A stretch of DNA of 64,000 nt, from NCBI GenBank assembly GCA_013398275.1, contig VZSE01014926.1, forward strand, positions 451,854 to 515,853, read 5' to 3'. Shown here in pieces: positions 49,823-62,042 of this stretch. Within the stretch, counting starts at the first letter, position 1. Every line of letters starts with the position of its first letter. The stretch is from Promerops cafer. Taxonomy: Eukaryota; Chordata; Aves; Passeriformes; Nectariniidae. Both the position numbers and the translations under genes were made by a program. The notes beneath the pieces are model-generated. The model made no database searches, had not been told where the DNA came from, and saw only the letters and a program-made list of their open reading frames with translations.

Positions 49823-50660
49823 AGAATCATAGAATCATTAATATTGGAAAAGACCTCCATGGTCATCAAGTCTAACTTTTGACTTAACACAACCATGCCA
49901 GCTTATCCACAGCACTAAAGTGCCACATCCGGTCATTTCTTGAACACTTCCAGATGTGGTGTCTTTCACCGCCTCCCTCTGTTTCAATGCCTGAAAACCC
50001 GTTCAGTGAAAAAATTCTTTCTGATGTCCAGTCTGAACCACCCCTGGCTCTTTGTGGGCCAACATCCACCTGGCTACAGCCTTCTTTCAGGCAGTTGTAG
50101 AGAGTGCCTCTCCCCTGAGGCTCCTTTTCTCCAGGCTAAGCTCCCTCAGCTGCTCCTCGTAGGACTTGTGCTCCAGACCCTTCACCAGCTCTGCTGCCCT
50201 TCTCTGTACGTGCTCCATCACCTTAATGTCCTTCTTGGAATGAGGGGCCTAGAACTAAACACAGGGTTTGAGGTGTGGCCTCACCAGTGCTGAGTACAGG
50301 GGAGCAATCCCTGCCCTGGTCCTACTGGCCACACTATTGCTGATACAGGCCACGATGCCATTGCCAGGCACACCCTGGCTCGTGTTCAGCCACCAACAAC
50401 AAGCACCTCCAGGCCCTTTCCAGCTCGACCACTTTCCAGCCACTCTGCCTCAAGTCTGTAACACTTCCTGGGGTTGTTGAGCCCAAGGTGTAAGACCCAG
50501 CACTTCACCTTGTCGAACGTCATCCCATTGCCCTCAGGCCATTCATACAGCCTCTTCAGATCCCTCTGCAGTTTTGTCTCCCACCCAACTTAGTGTCATC
50601 TGCAAATTTACCAAGGGTGCCCTCAATCCCCTTGCCCAGGTCATCAATAAAGTTTAACAG
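49823..50660 (-). mobile_element. CR1 LINE, antisense copy with FADD box, 3' part of a probable chimera
   Basis: The plus strand starts with a reversed tail (CAAAGAATCATAGAATCATT), then TTGGAAAAGACCTCCATGG, the CACTAAAGTGCCACATCC block and the coding end. On the minus strand it reads SLNGFSGIETE (decayed), ISNSVASRTRAGIAPLYSAL and VRPHLKPCV, then the intact catalytic FADD box (50595-50606), and stops in the INDL region near 50652-50660. It resembles the copies at 6601 and 18063. It touches a different-looking CR1 piece at 50666 in the same orientation. Confidence 0.92.
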
Positions 50661-50665
50661 TTTAA

Positions 50666-51256
50666 AGTTTAAAATTGTTACCTTTTGTTCTGTTGAGTAA
50701 AAAGTTTGGTTTTGACACTTCTTTCTTTTGAGTGCTCTTTATGCAGTGACAGGGTATGTCTTTACTCCAGGTTGAACAACTTTCTTAGCCCTAGGACAGG
50801 TTTTCTATCCCTTTGATAATTTTTGTGGATCTCCTCTGGACCCACTTGGACATTTTTCCCTTTCCTGAGGATTACAGACCATTCACCAGAGCAGAGCAGA
50901 GGGGCAGGATCCCCTCCCTGGCCCTGCTGCCCACGCTGCTTTGGATGCAGCCCAGGACACGTTTGGCTTCCTGGGCTGTGAGTGCCCATGGCTGGGTCAT
51001 GTCCAGCCTCTCACCCACCTGCACCCCCAAGTCCTTCTCCCCAGGGCTGCTCTGATCTGTTCATCTCCAGCCTGTGTTGGTACCAGCGGCTGCCCCGGCC
51101 CAGGTGCAGCACCTTACACTTGATCTTATGAAACCTCATGAGATTCCCATGGGCCCACTTCTCAAGTTTGTTCAGATCCCTCTGAGTAAGATCCCATCCC
51201 TCAGGCATGTCAGATGCACTGCTCAGCTTGGTGTCATCAAATACTATAATTAACAA
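50666..51256 (-). mobile_element. CR1 LINE, antisense internal piece without 3' end
   Basis: This piece lacks any CR1 tail or 3' end. The plus strand enters in the middle of the element (ATTGTTACCTTTTGTTCTG), then matches the CR1 coding end: GAGCAGAGCAGAGGGGCAGG, TTGGATGCAGCCCAGGACAC, CTCACCCACCTGCACCC. On the minus strand it reads WAHGNLMRFHKIKCKVLHLG and, at its 5' limit, a damaged catalytic motif (FDDTKL, with the alanine of FADD absent). It closely resembles the copy at 10964-11867 and breaks off at nearly the same place. Confidence 0.9.
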
Positions 51257-54200
51257 TAGGCTAAAGACATTTTTGTTTTAAAGGTCACAAGATACACTGG
51301 TTAGAGTCAAGCTTTTGACCTTTATTCAGGAAGCTTCCAAGAGACCTCTAGCTGAACTAGATGGGGGATAAAAAAAGGCAAGAACTAAAAGAAAGAAACC
51401 ATAATATTGTTACAGCAAATTCAATCGCTGATTTGTTAGATATTAAAACTATCAGTATATCTTCCAGGAAGAATACACAAAATTAAGTCTTTAAGCCACA
51501 GACAGACACAAAAGTCAACATGCCTGGGAAACATTAAAACAATGTCAAACAGATCCTAAGAGTGCACTGATCAGGTGTTTTGGTGGAAAAATGTCATTGT
51601 GGGTCATGCATGGGCATAATACTATAGCAGAGCAGGAAAAACTCTGCCCTTTTAAACAAAACAAATCCAAGCTAACAGCACTTAAATGATACCTCACTTT
51701 TAGTAAGTATAATTTATCAAAAATAGACAAAATCAACAAAAATATTAACAAAATAATAGAATAATAGAAAGAATAGAATAATAACAAGTAGAAGTAAAAT
51801 TTGGAACATATTGAAGTGCATGGAAGTAAAAGACATAGAAAAAGAATATTTCCAAGGCCAGGAGAATTAGGAAACTTTAAAGTATCATCAATATGTCCAA
51901 TTAATTGTCATGCTAGTATGCTTAAAAATAATAATTGTAAAAAATTAAAACTCCCTCTTGCTTTGTAACTGAAATTACTTTGTAACTGAAAATACTTTGT
52001 AACTAAAAATGTTATTAATTTCATGGAAGTACTTTGTTTTATGCTTGCTTCCCAGTGACACCTCCTTTGTCAGTCCCAGTCATCACATTTCTTCTTTGTA
52101 ATATAGAGTACAAGCCATGTAAATCTGTTTAATCTTAAAGTCAGTGAGACTCTTAGCTTCCACTCATCTATTCTTCTATCTGAAAATAATTGTTCTAAAA
52201 CTCACTCTGGACATCTGCTTTAACTCAGAGTTTTGATTTGGAACATATTGAACGTAGAGTTTAGAGACTCTACTTGGTAATGATTACATATAACATTGAA
52301 GCAATACTCAAAAACCATCACATGATCACTTGTGCTGTAACCCAGCTCTGAGACCAGGTCTACACTTGTGAAATTATTACTTCATCAGTCTCAAGGACTG
52401 TGATTGATTAAATACCATTTCATTTTTGCTCTATCATGTTACCAAGTATGTAGTATGTGAGTTGCTGAACATACAATGATGCTCAAGTTATCACTTTACA
52501 GGCAGTGTCCAGCATAATTTAGCTGATAAAGATGGTATGTTTGAGGTTTGAATGCATTTCAGGGTAGAGAAAAAGGCAATTTTTGTATTTCTTTTACCAG
52601 AAAAAAAAAGTTTTTAATTCACTGTAAATGATGAAACAAGAACGGAGGTATTGGTATTATTAATATTTCTTAAATTAACACAATTAATTTAAATTATGTC
52701 TTTTTAAAATGAAATAACTAGTTAATTTTTTTTTTTTTTTGCCTGAATTTAATTTCTTGCACAACAGTATGCATAACAGATTATTAAAGCAGAGGTTGTA
52801 AAACAGGTAAAAACATTTTAACCAGAGAATCACATTGCATTTGTTCTGGAAGAATACACTCGGAATCGAGATTTTCCTGGGATAGGCAGTTCTACTTAGC
52901 TTCTCTAACATGTTTCTGTGATGGTTGTTTGGGAGATTTCTCTAGCTCACTAGAACATCTCTTTGGGTTACAGCATTGTGATATATACATCTCATTCTTT
53001 TTTTAAGTTTATGCAGTCATATTTTATATATAATTTATACTATTGGCTAGATTTCATAGAAAATAATGACTGCATCTTTGGACTGAAAAAGCACAATTGT
53101 TTGAAATTTATATCTGTTTCTTGATAATGGCTTGATGTTCAGGTAAAGATGAACACAGAGTATGGATAAAACAGAAGGCTTGCGGGAGCTTGAAATATTT
53201 TAATTCTACTCTTTCTGTTGCAGTTTAATTTATATTTACGCAAAATGTATGGTACTTCCTGATGGATATGTATGGTCTTTCTTAGTGCATAAGCCCATAA
53301 AAATTAGAGAAAAAAAATAGTGGATTATGTCACATAGTTTACATAAAAATATGTTTAGTTTAGGAAGTCTTGTGTTCTAAAATGCAAACTTTCACTAAAT
53401 ATTGTCTAATCTGGGTATGAGAAGTCTTTGTGTCTTGATATTAATGAAGGCAATGAATTCTATCAACTGTCTTCTTTTTTTAATGTCAGATTGGACAGTT
53501 GTTTTCTAATTGCATATTATGCACTGATTTTAGTCAATAGAGAGAGTTTTATTACGCGGCACAAGGAATATTTCAGTAAAACCCCGAACTCAAATGTGTT
53601 TAGCCGTATACGTACTCTTGTGGGACAAAAGGCCACCTGCTTGATGAAATGTGTAGACAACACCCTCAGGTCATTACAACAAAGATTGATTGGCTGTCTG
53701 TTTCTGTATCACCCCAATCCCAACCAAGTCTGGATCCACGGACATGGCTTTCTCTCCTGGTCTCAGAGCTGCTTCTCCCCAGTAGCCTTACCAGGCTGTC
53801 ACTGAATCGAGGTTCTCCCTGGCCTCGTTCTCTGCCCCTGACCCTGAGCTGCAGCCTCAGTGCTTTGGATCCATGTCAGTGGAGGGCAGCCTTGAATTCT
53901 CCCTCAGCTCCTGGCTTCCTCCCCATGGCGAGCAGACAGAACTTGCTCCTCAGAAACAACAGGCTAAGGAAAGAAAACTAGCACTGTAATGCTGAGCACC
54001 CTGGTATATTATCACTGATGGCAATCAGAAAGCAGATATTGAAGGAAAGTGCGGATCTTTCCGTGGTATGGGTTGCAGCAACTAAAAATTTAAGGAGTTT
54101 CTATGCTTGTGTGACTCAACAAAATTAATGTGATTGTATTGTTAATTTTTTTGGTCAATACACTTTTAGGCTTTGCATGATTCTTTGGCAGTGTATTTCA

Positions 54201-56550
54201 CTGTGTATTTTCACTATTTGTGGGAAGGCAAAGCTTCTTGTTTGCTCTGAAGTTGCTCCTACACAGTGTCAATGAGTTATTTGTGATCATGTTTTCCTAA
54301 AACAAAGTACAGGGTAATTATCATTCATTTTAGCTAAGGAGATCTGTTTGCTTATGAGATAGATTTTACAAATCATCTTAGAAGTACATATCACATATAT
54401 ATTTTATATATTTACATATTTATACATATACAAGGATCCCATACCATTCATGTTCAGCAGTACCAACAAAACAATGACATTCTCAATGAGAATAGGCAAA
54501 ACAAGTCCTCTAGGTAATATGGCATTTATCTAGATTTTTTGAGGATCTTTTCTCTTTCTTCTCATCAGACTCTTATTACAAAGAATGAAGGAATGATGAG
54601 TACCTAAAATCTAATTAGGGCTTGCTTGCAAGAGTTGCTAGCTGCTGATGGAAAAAAAGGTTTGAAAAAACCTGAGAGGAGAGCAAAAGTGTTGTTCTGA
54701 ATTCTTACCAATTCCTTTTTTTAGGTTTCAATATAACTTTTAGAAGTACCTGCTTAAAACTATAGTCCTTTTAAAAATGAAAAAACCCAAACCCTCAAAT
54801 CCACCCTAAAAACCCTCAAGTCACTGTATTTGCAAATAAACCACTACATATTTCTGTTGTAATTGCTACTCCATGTATTCTGATGGCATCAGTAGAACTT
54901 CCTGGTCCTGTGAACTTTGAAAGTTGAGAAATACCTTAAAAAAGATTTTACTTTATTTTTCAAAATGTGGAAGTACAGATAAACATAGACAGGACCTATT
55001 GTTTTGCATTTCAAAGCCATTCAGTGGCTGAATGCAATGAAATCACTTGGACACTATCATTTATCCATGTTCCACATTTAGAGAATAACCTTCAGAAAGC
55101 ACAGAAAATGTGTGTAAATCTCATATTATTGAGAAAGAGTAACTTTGACCGCATGAACTTACGCAACTGAAGCTGTAGGAAACAATCTTTTTTTATGTAA
55201 AAACTCCCTACTGCTTCAAGCTAAAGAAGAACAGTTCTGGCATGTAATACACATCTTATATTTCATAGAGTGCTTTATCACACATATTTAGTACAAAAGG
55301 TTTCACTACAAAAATATTACATGAGCTATAAATGAATGAGTTGGAAGCAGAAGTAATGAATGTTATGCCTCCCCTTAGAGATATGTTTGACTAAGCATCG
55401 TTGCTACTAAATTCATTGCTGTCCATTTTATATACTAGAAGAAAAATAGATAAGTACATAGAGAATTTCACTGAATTTTACATTATTTTTTTATATCAAT
55501 TAAATACATATGACTTCCAGATTTATAGTTCATTTTAGTAGAATTTGATTGCATCAAAAAATACTTTAACTGCTATAAATTTCAAGAAAGAACTAGAGAT
55601 AAAAAGATGACACTACTGTCAATACTGCCTGACAGGGTCCTGGTAGAGTAGAAGAAGGGTTAGAACTTGTTATCTTTTGTTTCTGCTTCCCTATCACCAC
55701 CCCAAATTTTCTCTTCTTCTGAACATGTGATTACAAGAGATGTGGTTTGTAAACCATACAACTTATCAATAAAACACTATATTAATGGGCAATTTTAATG
55801 TGTTGTTTTTTTGGTTTTTTTGGGTTTTTTTACTGTTCTCAACTACCTGTTCCAACTCAGCGGAAGACTTCTGATTTCAACTTTTGAGATAGAGGCTCAG
55901 TCTCAAGCACTGTCTGAAATGGCAGCTACCTTAGAGGAATGTGTAGACGGTGCATTACAGACTTGGATTTGTTGCACTTGGGATGGTTACCACTGCTATA
56001 CCAAGTTGTCACTCTGAATGATCATGACATGTATCATATAAAAAGTATTTCCTTAAGGGATTAAGGATTATATACCTTTTCCCTCCTGATACCTGTGTTG
56101 AAGTCGCCTATAACCATTCCAACACAGACCCATTCTAGCTATTATCCAGTAGTTGTTTAGACCTCCAACTAGGAACAAAAGAACATTTTGGATCTCAGTG
56201 CAAATGTTAAAACGTCAATTTCACCAAAAATTTAAGTGGCTTTTTTCAAGGGTCTGCTAACTTGGGGAATGAGAACTTGATCTACCAGGTCTGTAGTGGA
56301 GGATTTGTATTCCAACCTACTTCTCAAGATAACTGCTGTCATTTCTGTATTGACAAACCTGTTAATGGGTGAATGAAAATGAGATTCAACTAGTTGCTAA
56401 ACTACTCCACATACAGCCCTATCTGTTGTTTTGAAGAGAAATAGGACAGGCCTTAAATAAAGTGATACTATGGGAACTGTGGTGAAACTCATTAGTGAAT
56501 TAGGCAATACAGAATGCAGAAGCACAGAGATTTTTGTTTTGCTTTTATAG
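51257..56550. other. Unassigned stretch with one GC-richer patch
   Basis: AT-rich without recognisable genes or transposons. A GC-richer patch at about 53690-53960 keeps two plus-strand frames open but shows no domain. A T15 run lies at 52726-52740, AT-rich alternating sequence at 54395-54435, and a short GT-rich tract at 55801-55832. Confidence 0.5.
51961..52010. repeat. Three 17-bp tandem copies
   Basis: CTTTGTAACTGAAATTA is repeated three times head to tail (starting at 51961, 51978 and 51995), with one or two changes per copy and the last copy incomplete. Confidence 0.9.
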
Positions 56551-57440
56551 TGTGGTGGTTTAAATCCAGCTGGGATATTAACTCTAAATAAGCCTCTCCC
56601 TTTCCTCTACACACCCTTCTGGTGAGAAAGGAACTAAGGCAGAGACTATGGGTTGAAATTATGATTTATTGAAAACAAACAGCAGTGGGATGAGAAATGA
56701 ACAGTAACAGCAACAACATTGATAACGTAAGTGTACAAAAAATGAAGGTGCTTTACACACAAAGAGATGCTCAACCACAATGACAACAGCCTGTGGTCAC
56801 TGGGATTAAGACAAGATGGTGTTGTTCCTACAGCTTGGCAGTGACACATTTTTTCCCAAGACAAAGTCAAGATGGTGAATGCACCATGTGGCCTCCTGAG
56901 ATAAAAATGAGATGGTGGATGCTGTCTGCAGCCAGTGTTCCCCCTCCCTGAGCCTGAGGCAGCAGAAAGCAATGACTGACAGACAAACCCCTAAAAAGCT
57001 GGATTGTCTGTGTTGCCTGCTCCCCTGAGGTTGGACTCCATGCTGTGCTGCTCCTCTGTTTGTCAGTGCTTGCCACTTTGGCACGGCGTCGGCAGTATTT
57101 GGCTGGTCTCAGCATGACTTGGTCTGCGCGGCTTCATTCCCTGTGTCTGCTTCTGGCCCCAGTGCCTGTGGTGCCTGCACTCCACTAGGCTCAGCTGCAT
57201 TCACTGCCCAGAGCCACATCCTCCTGAAGGACAGGAGGGGATGAGCAGCAGTGCGGAGAGGGAACAGAGTCCACAGTGCTGGTTCTGGAAACTTCCTGAG
57301 GAAGAAACAGTACAAAATGGTGCACTTTTTGTGTCCTTCATCCATTTCTTCCTCCTGAAACCATGCAACCCAGGAATGAAGTGCATGGTAGCAAACAGCA
57401 CCCTAGCTATGCTCCACCCCTCCTCTCTGCAAGTAGGACA
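56551..57440 (-). mobile_element. Solo LTR of a second endogenous retrovirus family
   Basis: The plus strand begins TGTGGTGGTTTAAATCC (56551), the reversed 3' end of a passerine LTR type I recognise by CAGCTGGGATATTAACTC and AAGCCTCTCCCTTTCC. It ends in GTAGGACA (57440). A minus-strand AATAAA lies at 56671-56666. The flanking pentamers TATAG (56546-56550) and TATAT (57441-57445) differ at one base and could be a decayed 5-bp target duplication, which supports these ends. The middle is GC-rich (about 56930-57260). No internal retroviral genes are adjacent, so it is a solo LTR. It differs from the LTR at 26680 except for the shared TGGTTT start word. Minus-strand frames across it are not called as genes. 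Confidence 0.8.
56666..56671 (-). promoter_or_regulatory. LTR polyadenylation signal AATAAA
   Basis: TTTATT on the plus strand is AATAAA in the LTR sense, about 115 bases before the LTR 3' end, the usual R-region position. Confidence 0.6.
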
Positions 57441-60400
57441 TATATTATTTTTGATGAAAGAACATAAAACATACATAAAAGCAATAGATTAATCAGCTAC
57501 AGTTTCAGTATCAGCGGCAGTTTGACATGAGCATCTCTGGTTTAACTTGACAGACAGAGTGGAGGTTTTCTTTCTGGTACCCACCTAGATTCTCTCCTGT
57601 GAACAAAGAAAGCTGTTTTTTTAAAAGCTGAGGATGGTAGAAGTTGGTTGTTTTAGGAAAAAGGATTTGAATTGTAATACATTTCTTTTCACTCCTATAT
57701 ATGGTATATTTAGATATTTCTGGACAATATGAGATTGAAAAAGATTCTATTTTGTCTTTGGAAAATTTTCTGTGGTTTGAGATAGGCATTCTATGATGCT
57801 TTATTCTTTATTTTTTAAATGGCATCCAGTATTATCCTTGCTTTGAAGTCTTATGTAGTTGCTGAACAAGAAGTACTAGAAACTTGTAAACACAAATCTC
57901 CTAATCTGTTAGAGTTTAATGGAGGTGACGAAACGTTTTTTTCTTTTTTGTGAGTGATGGTTCCACGGCCTTTTCAAGTAGCACCAAGTCAGAATGGAAT
58001 ATTTTCTTAATCACAACAATTACTGGAAATAACAAGACCCTTAACTTTCATTTACACTGAAGTAGCAGGACAACTATAATCTAACGGTGAAAGGAATGCT
58101 ACACTCAATACTGCAAATTCAATCCCAGTATATTTTGTGTTGACTAGATTTAAACACAACAGAGCTAAAACCAGAAAAGATAATTACCTATAACTCTAAC
58201 TACACTTAACTTAACTAGGAGCTGCAATGTCAATTTTACTACATTAGGGAAATGCATAAATTATGTACATGTGATTACATTTTTTCATGTTACTTGAAGT
58301 GTTTTATATTTGTACAATAAAATGCATTTATATGCCATGTAGCACATATAGATGAGAAATAACTTTTGTATAACTTCTGTGTACGTATGTCAGGGTTTTA
58401 ACAGAGCCCTTTCCAGTGTTTCATGGAAACACATGTCCTTTCTTTAGGTTTCTGACAATGAGAAAATAGGTGCAAAAATGTTTTAGGAAGCTTTGTTTTC
58501 AAATATTTGTCTTTAATAATTTCATGTTTTCTTTCAGTCTATACAATGAAGAGTGTGATGATTTTTATTTCCAGTAATGTGATCACAGAGAAAGTAGTTC
58601 AAAGATAAGAAAATATATTTCAGAAAAAATAAAAATAGGAAATATATGTTGAAATATGTTTGTATATGAGATACATTTTAATAAGATACAGCTGATGTTT
58701 CTATAAAGTTTTTTCCTAATTTTGTATCAGTAGATTTTCAGGACACCAGTACAGGAAAGTAAAAGGTAAGTTCTATTGTGAATATTTGACTTGATGTAAT
58801 CTTTTAGAATGTATTCTCTGCAAGGTAAAGAAAGGTATATTCTTGGGAACAAAAAGATATTATGTGTGAGGACAGTACTGATAATTTAAAAGAAAACCAT
58901 AATCTACTGTTTTTGGTTATTAACTGATAGTAAGCAGCCCAAATAAACTTAAATTAATGATTGAGAAGTTCCTTATTTCTGAAACAGAGTGCGAGTTTTG
59001 ACCTACTATGCTTTGTCATACAATCAGATGGTTGGCTTTTCTTGAGATTATATAATCTGGAAAGAATTAGGAAATCTTTTATACAGATAAGGAAAAACTG
59101 AAGAGGAAATAAGAAAAAAAGATGAGGATGAGGATGGAGTATGTAATTACCCAATTTTAACCACAAAATTAAGGTTAGAGTAGGGTTGCTTGCAGATTCT
59201 TCCATAATTAGGGATGCAGATTAGAGTTTCTTGCAGATCCTTTTACAAGGTGAGATACTGTGTTCTGGTCTTCGCCTCTCCTGGAACATCTGTATAATTA
59301 AACAGAATTTTGAGTCCTGTTGTCTCCCCCTAACTCTGCTGGTTATCATCTACTCACTCTTAGTCTGCTCTGTCATCACTTTTATTACTGTTTTAAAGTA
59401 CTTGCTCTGAGCACACTCAGCAGAAGCCCTAGAGCCCCAAGGAGAATGAAGCAACTGCAAGTTGAGTCCATGCCCTGAAATAAGAAGCAGCAATGTAGCC
59501 AGAAAGAACACGTGCTTTCTGCTTAAGTAAGCACTCTGACAGGTAGCATTTAAAAACTCCACCAAAAAGAATGGCTTTTTAAAAAATTATTGGCATTCTT
59601 GAAGGCCAACTCTTTATAAGACTAGCACCATTTCCTAAATTATAAATAAATTCTTGTGGATGACTTAATTAGTAGTATCCAGTAAAACATCCAGTAGAGA
59701 AGATAATTACTTGATTGTCAAATAGAATAACAACGGTTTTCCCTGCAGTGAAATCTCTACCACTGTAATTAGGTTATGTCATCCTTTACCCTGAAGGGAA
59801 TATTAAAAACACAAGACAAGCCAGTTTCATCCACTGAATTTTTTCTATTTATAGTTTAGTGCTAAATTGCTGCCTTCATGATGCAGCAAAGACATCAATA
59901 ACGAAATAACCACTCTTCTGTTGCTCAATTAAGTTTGCTACATGGATATTAATGTAAATATGGATCTTCTAAGAGAATTCTGTTGACTAATCATTTGTAG
60001 CGTAATAATAATAAAAAATATATCTATGAAGAGTTTTACAAGAAATAATAACACAGTAGAAATATATGGAGGCAGTATCAAAAAAAAGCAGCAATAAATA
60101 TATCTGCAAGAATTATACAGATACTGACACACTGAGTGAATTGTGACTTTCCTTTTTTCTATTTTTATTTTTTATTTGTCCTCTCAGAACGTCAACAAAA
60201 CAACAGTAAAAAACCCAACCAAGAAAACCATAAAACATTAAGAAAATTACTGATTGATTTGATATAATATGAAGAATTGCCTTCCCTATGACTCCATTTG
60301 CAAAAAAAAAGATATAAAATTATTTGTTTGAATCTTAATACCTATTTGTTTGTATTTATTTATATCGATTAAAAAAAAATGTTACAGGTGTGAATACTGT

Positions 60401-61702
60401 TCTGTTTTCCATGTGTATTTGATAAGTATGAAAACCAGTTGTTTTATACCTAATGTAAGATCAAGCCACACTTCGTTTGCCTAGAAAACCATATTGTACT
60501 GCTAAGTGAATCACTTAATGGAGAAAAATACCCCAGAAGAAAATTGCTTTTTAACATCTTTAGTGAATTAGGTGAGTCTAAAAATGCTTGATATTTATAA
60601 AAGTTTAATTTTTCATATTTAGTTTCATTTTTTCTCTGGACTAAAAGTAAGAGTTAAGGGGGTTTCTGGTTTAAGATTTGGAATTTCTCTTAAGAAGGTA
60701 AGATCACTTTATAAAATAAATTATAAAAATCACAGACACAGACATGATTAGGACAAGAGAATGTGTAAAGAGCCTTCAGTTAGATCTATATTCTGTTGTG
60801 TTTTCTATTTTTTTAATGTTTTGTAGAGTTTTTGTTAGTGACACATAAATAAAACCTTTCTCCAGGTTCAGATATCTTCAATACCAAACTGAGAATAGAT
60901 TAATAGGGATATGGACTTTTTACATGACCAGTAGTCCATGTACTGAGGCACTTTAACTTGAAAAAAAAACCTGCTTCTAAAGCATTTATTGTTTAAGGTC
61001 ATGATACTAAAAAGAACATCATGATCTTTGAAAAAACAGGAAAATTGATAATGCATGTCAGTAGCTTAGAAGCTGCTTCATCTATCAGGTGAGGTCTTTT
61101 AAGAACGATCAAATAAGGCCAATGACACCTAGAAATGCAGTATAAGGACTTCTTTGAAATCTGAAAAAAGCAGCATTCTTTTTTATATATTTATATTGGA
61201 TAATTAGAAAGGTCTTAAATGTATTCTGAATCAGAGACTAGCTTTCTGGTGCAATATTACAAAAAATTACATGGAATTTTTGATTAAAGGACTGACATCA
61301 AGAAACTTCTGTGTGCTGAAAATGAGAATCACATAATTATTACTGCTTAAATTTCTCTCAGTATTGTTGCACTTCTCTGGTCTCTATCTGTTGAAAAATC
61401 AGTCCTTGCATGAGTGTCAAGTCCATGGAGTGAGGAGTTTTTTGTAGAATTATATTTCAGTTTAATAGAAAGGGTTTTATGTAAGTGGCACCTTTCTAAG
61501 TACCTCAAATCTAAAATCCATTTAACAATTGACTTTGGGTTTTTTTGTTGTTTTGTTTTTGGTTGTTTTTGGGGTTTTTTTTGTTTGTTTGTTTTGTTTT
61601 GGTTGGTTAGTTTTGGTTTTGTTGGTGTTGAGTTTGGGGTTTTTTTTCAGTTATGGGGACACAAGTAATTATCTCTTCTTGGTTATCATACAGTGATAAA
61701 AT
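57441..61702. other. Unassigned AT-rich stretch
   Basis: No gene, RNA or transposon recognised. Only short homopolymer runs and the G/T-rich tract near 61537-61648 (listed separately) stand out. Confidence 0.55.
61537..61648 (+). repeat. G/T-only low-complexity tract
   Basis: The plus strand is almost only G and T: GGGTTTTTT, GTTTTGTTTTTGG, TTTGTTTG and GGTTGG words follow one another, with a single A near the middle. It resembles the tract at 14638-14818 in composition and strand, ending just before CR1 sequence at 61703. Confidence 0.85.
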
Positions 61703-62042
61703 AATTTGGGCCAAAAGGGACCTTAGAAATCACCCAGTTCCAGCCCCCGTGCCGTGGGCAGGAGCACTTTTCACTAGAACTCGTTGTTCAAAGCCCCATC
61801 CAACCTGGCCTTGAGCACTTCCAGGGATGGGGCACCCACAGCTTTTGTGGGCAATCCATTTAAGTGCCTCAGTACCCTCATAATAAATAATTTCTTTCCA
61901 ACATCTAATCTAAACCTACTGTATTTCAATTTGAAGGCATTCCTCTTTGTCCTATCGCTACATGTCCTTATCAAAAGTCTCTCTTGAATTCTTCTGTAGC
62001 CCCCTTTAGGCACTGGCAGGCCAAAAGACATCCTTAATAGTT
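61703..62042 (-). mobile_element. CR1 LINE, antisense 3' end fragment
   Basis: The plus strand reads GGGCCAAAAGGGACCTTAGA, CATCCAACCTGGCCTTGAGC, TTCCAGGGATGGGGCACCC and TGTCCTATCGCTACATGTCC, the reversed CR1 3' end. A minus-strand open frame over it gives the last part of the CR1 protein (FKLKYSRFRLDVGKKLF, LPTKAVGAPSLEVLKARLDG), still nearly uninterrupted for about 90 codons. That makes it one of the better preserved pieces here. The repeated tail itself has been lost. Confidence 0.92.

Noticed and set aside
56646..57476. Several minus-strand frames of about 80-108 codons
   Set aside because: They lie wholly inside the second solo LTR and show no retroviral protein motifs.
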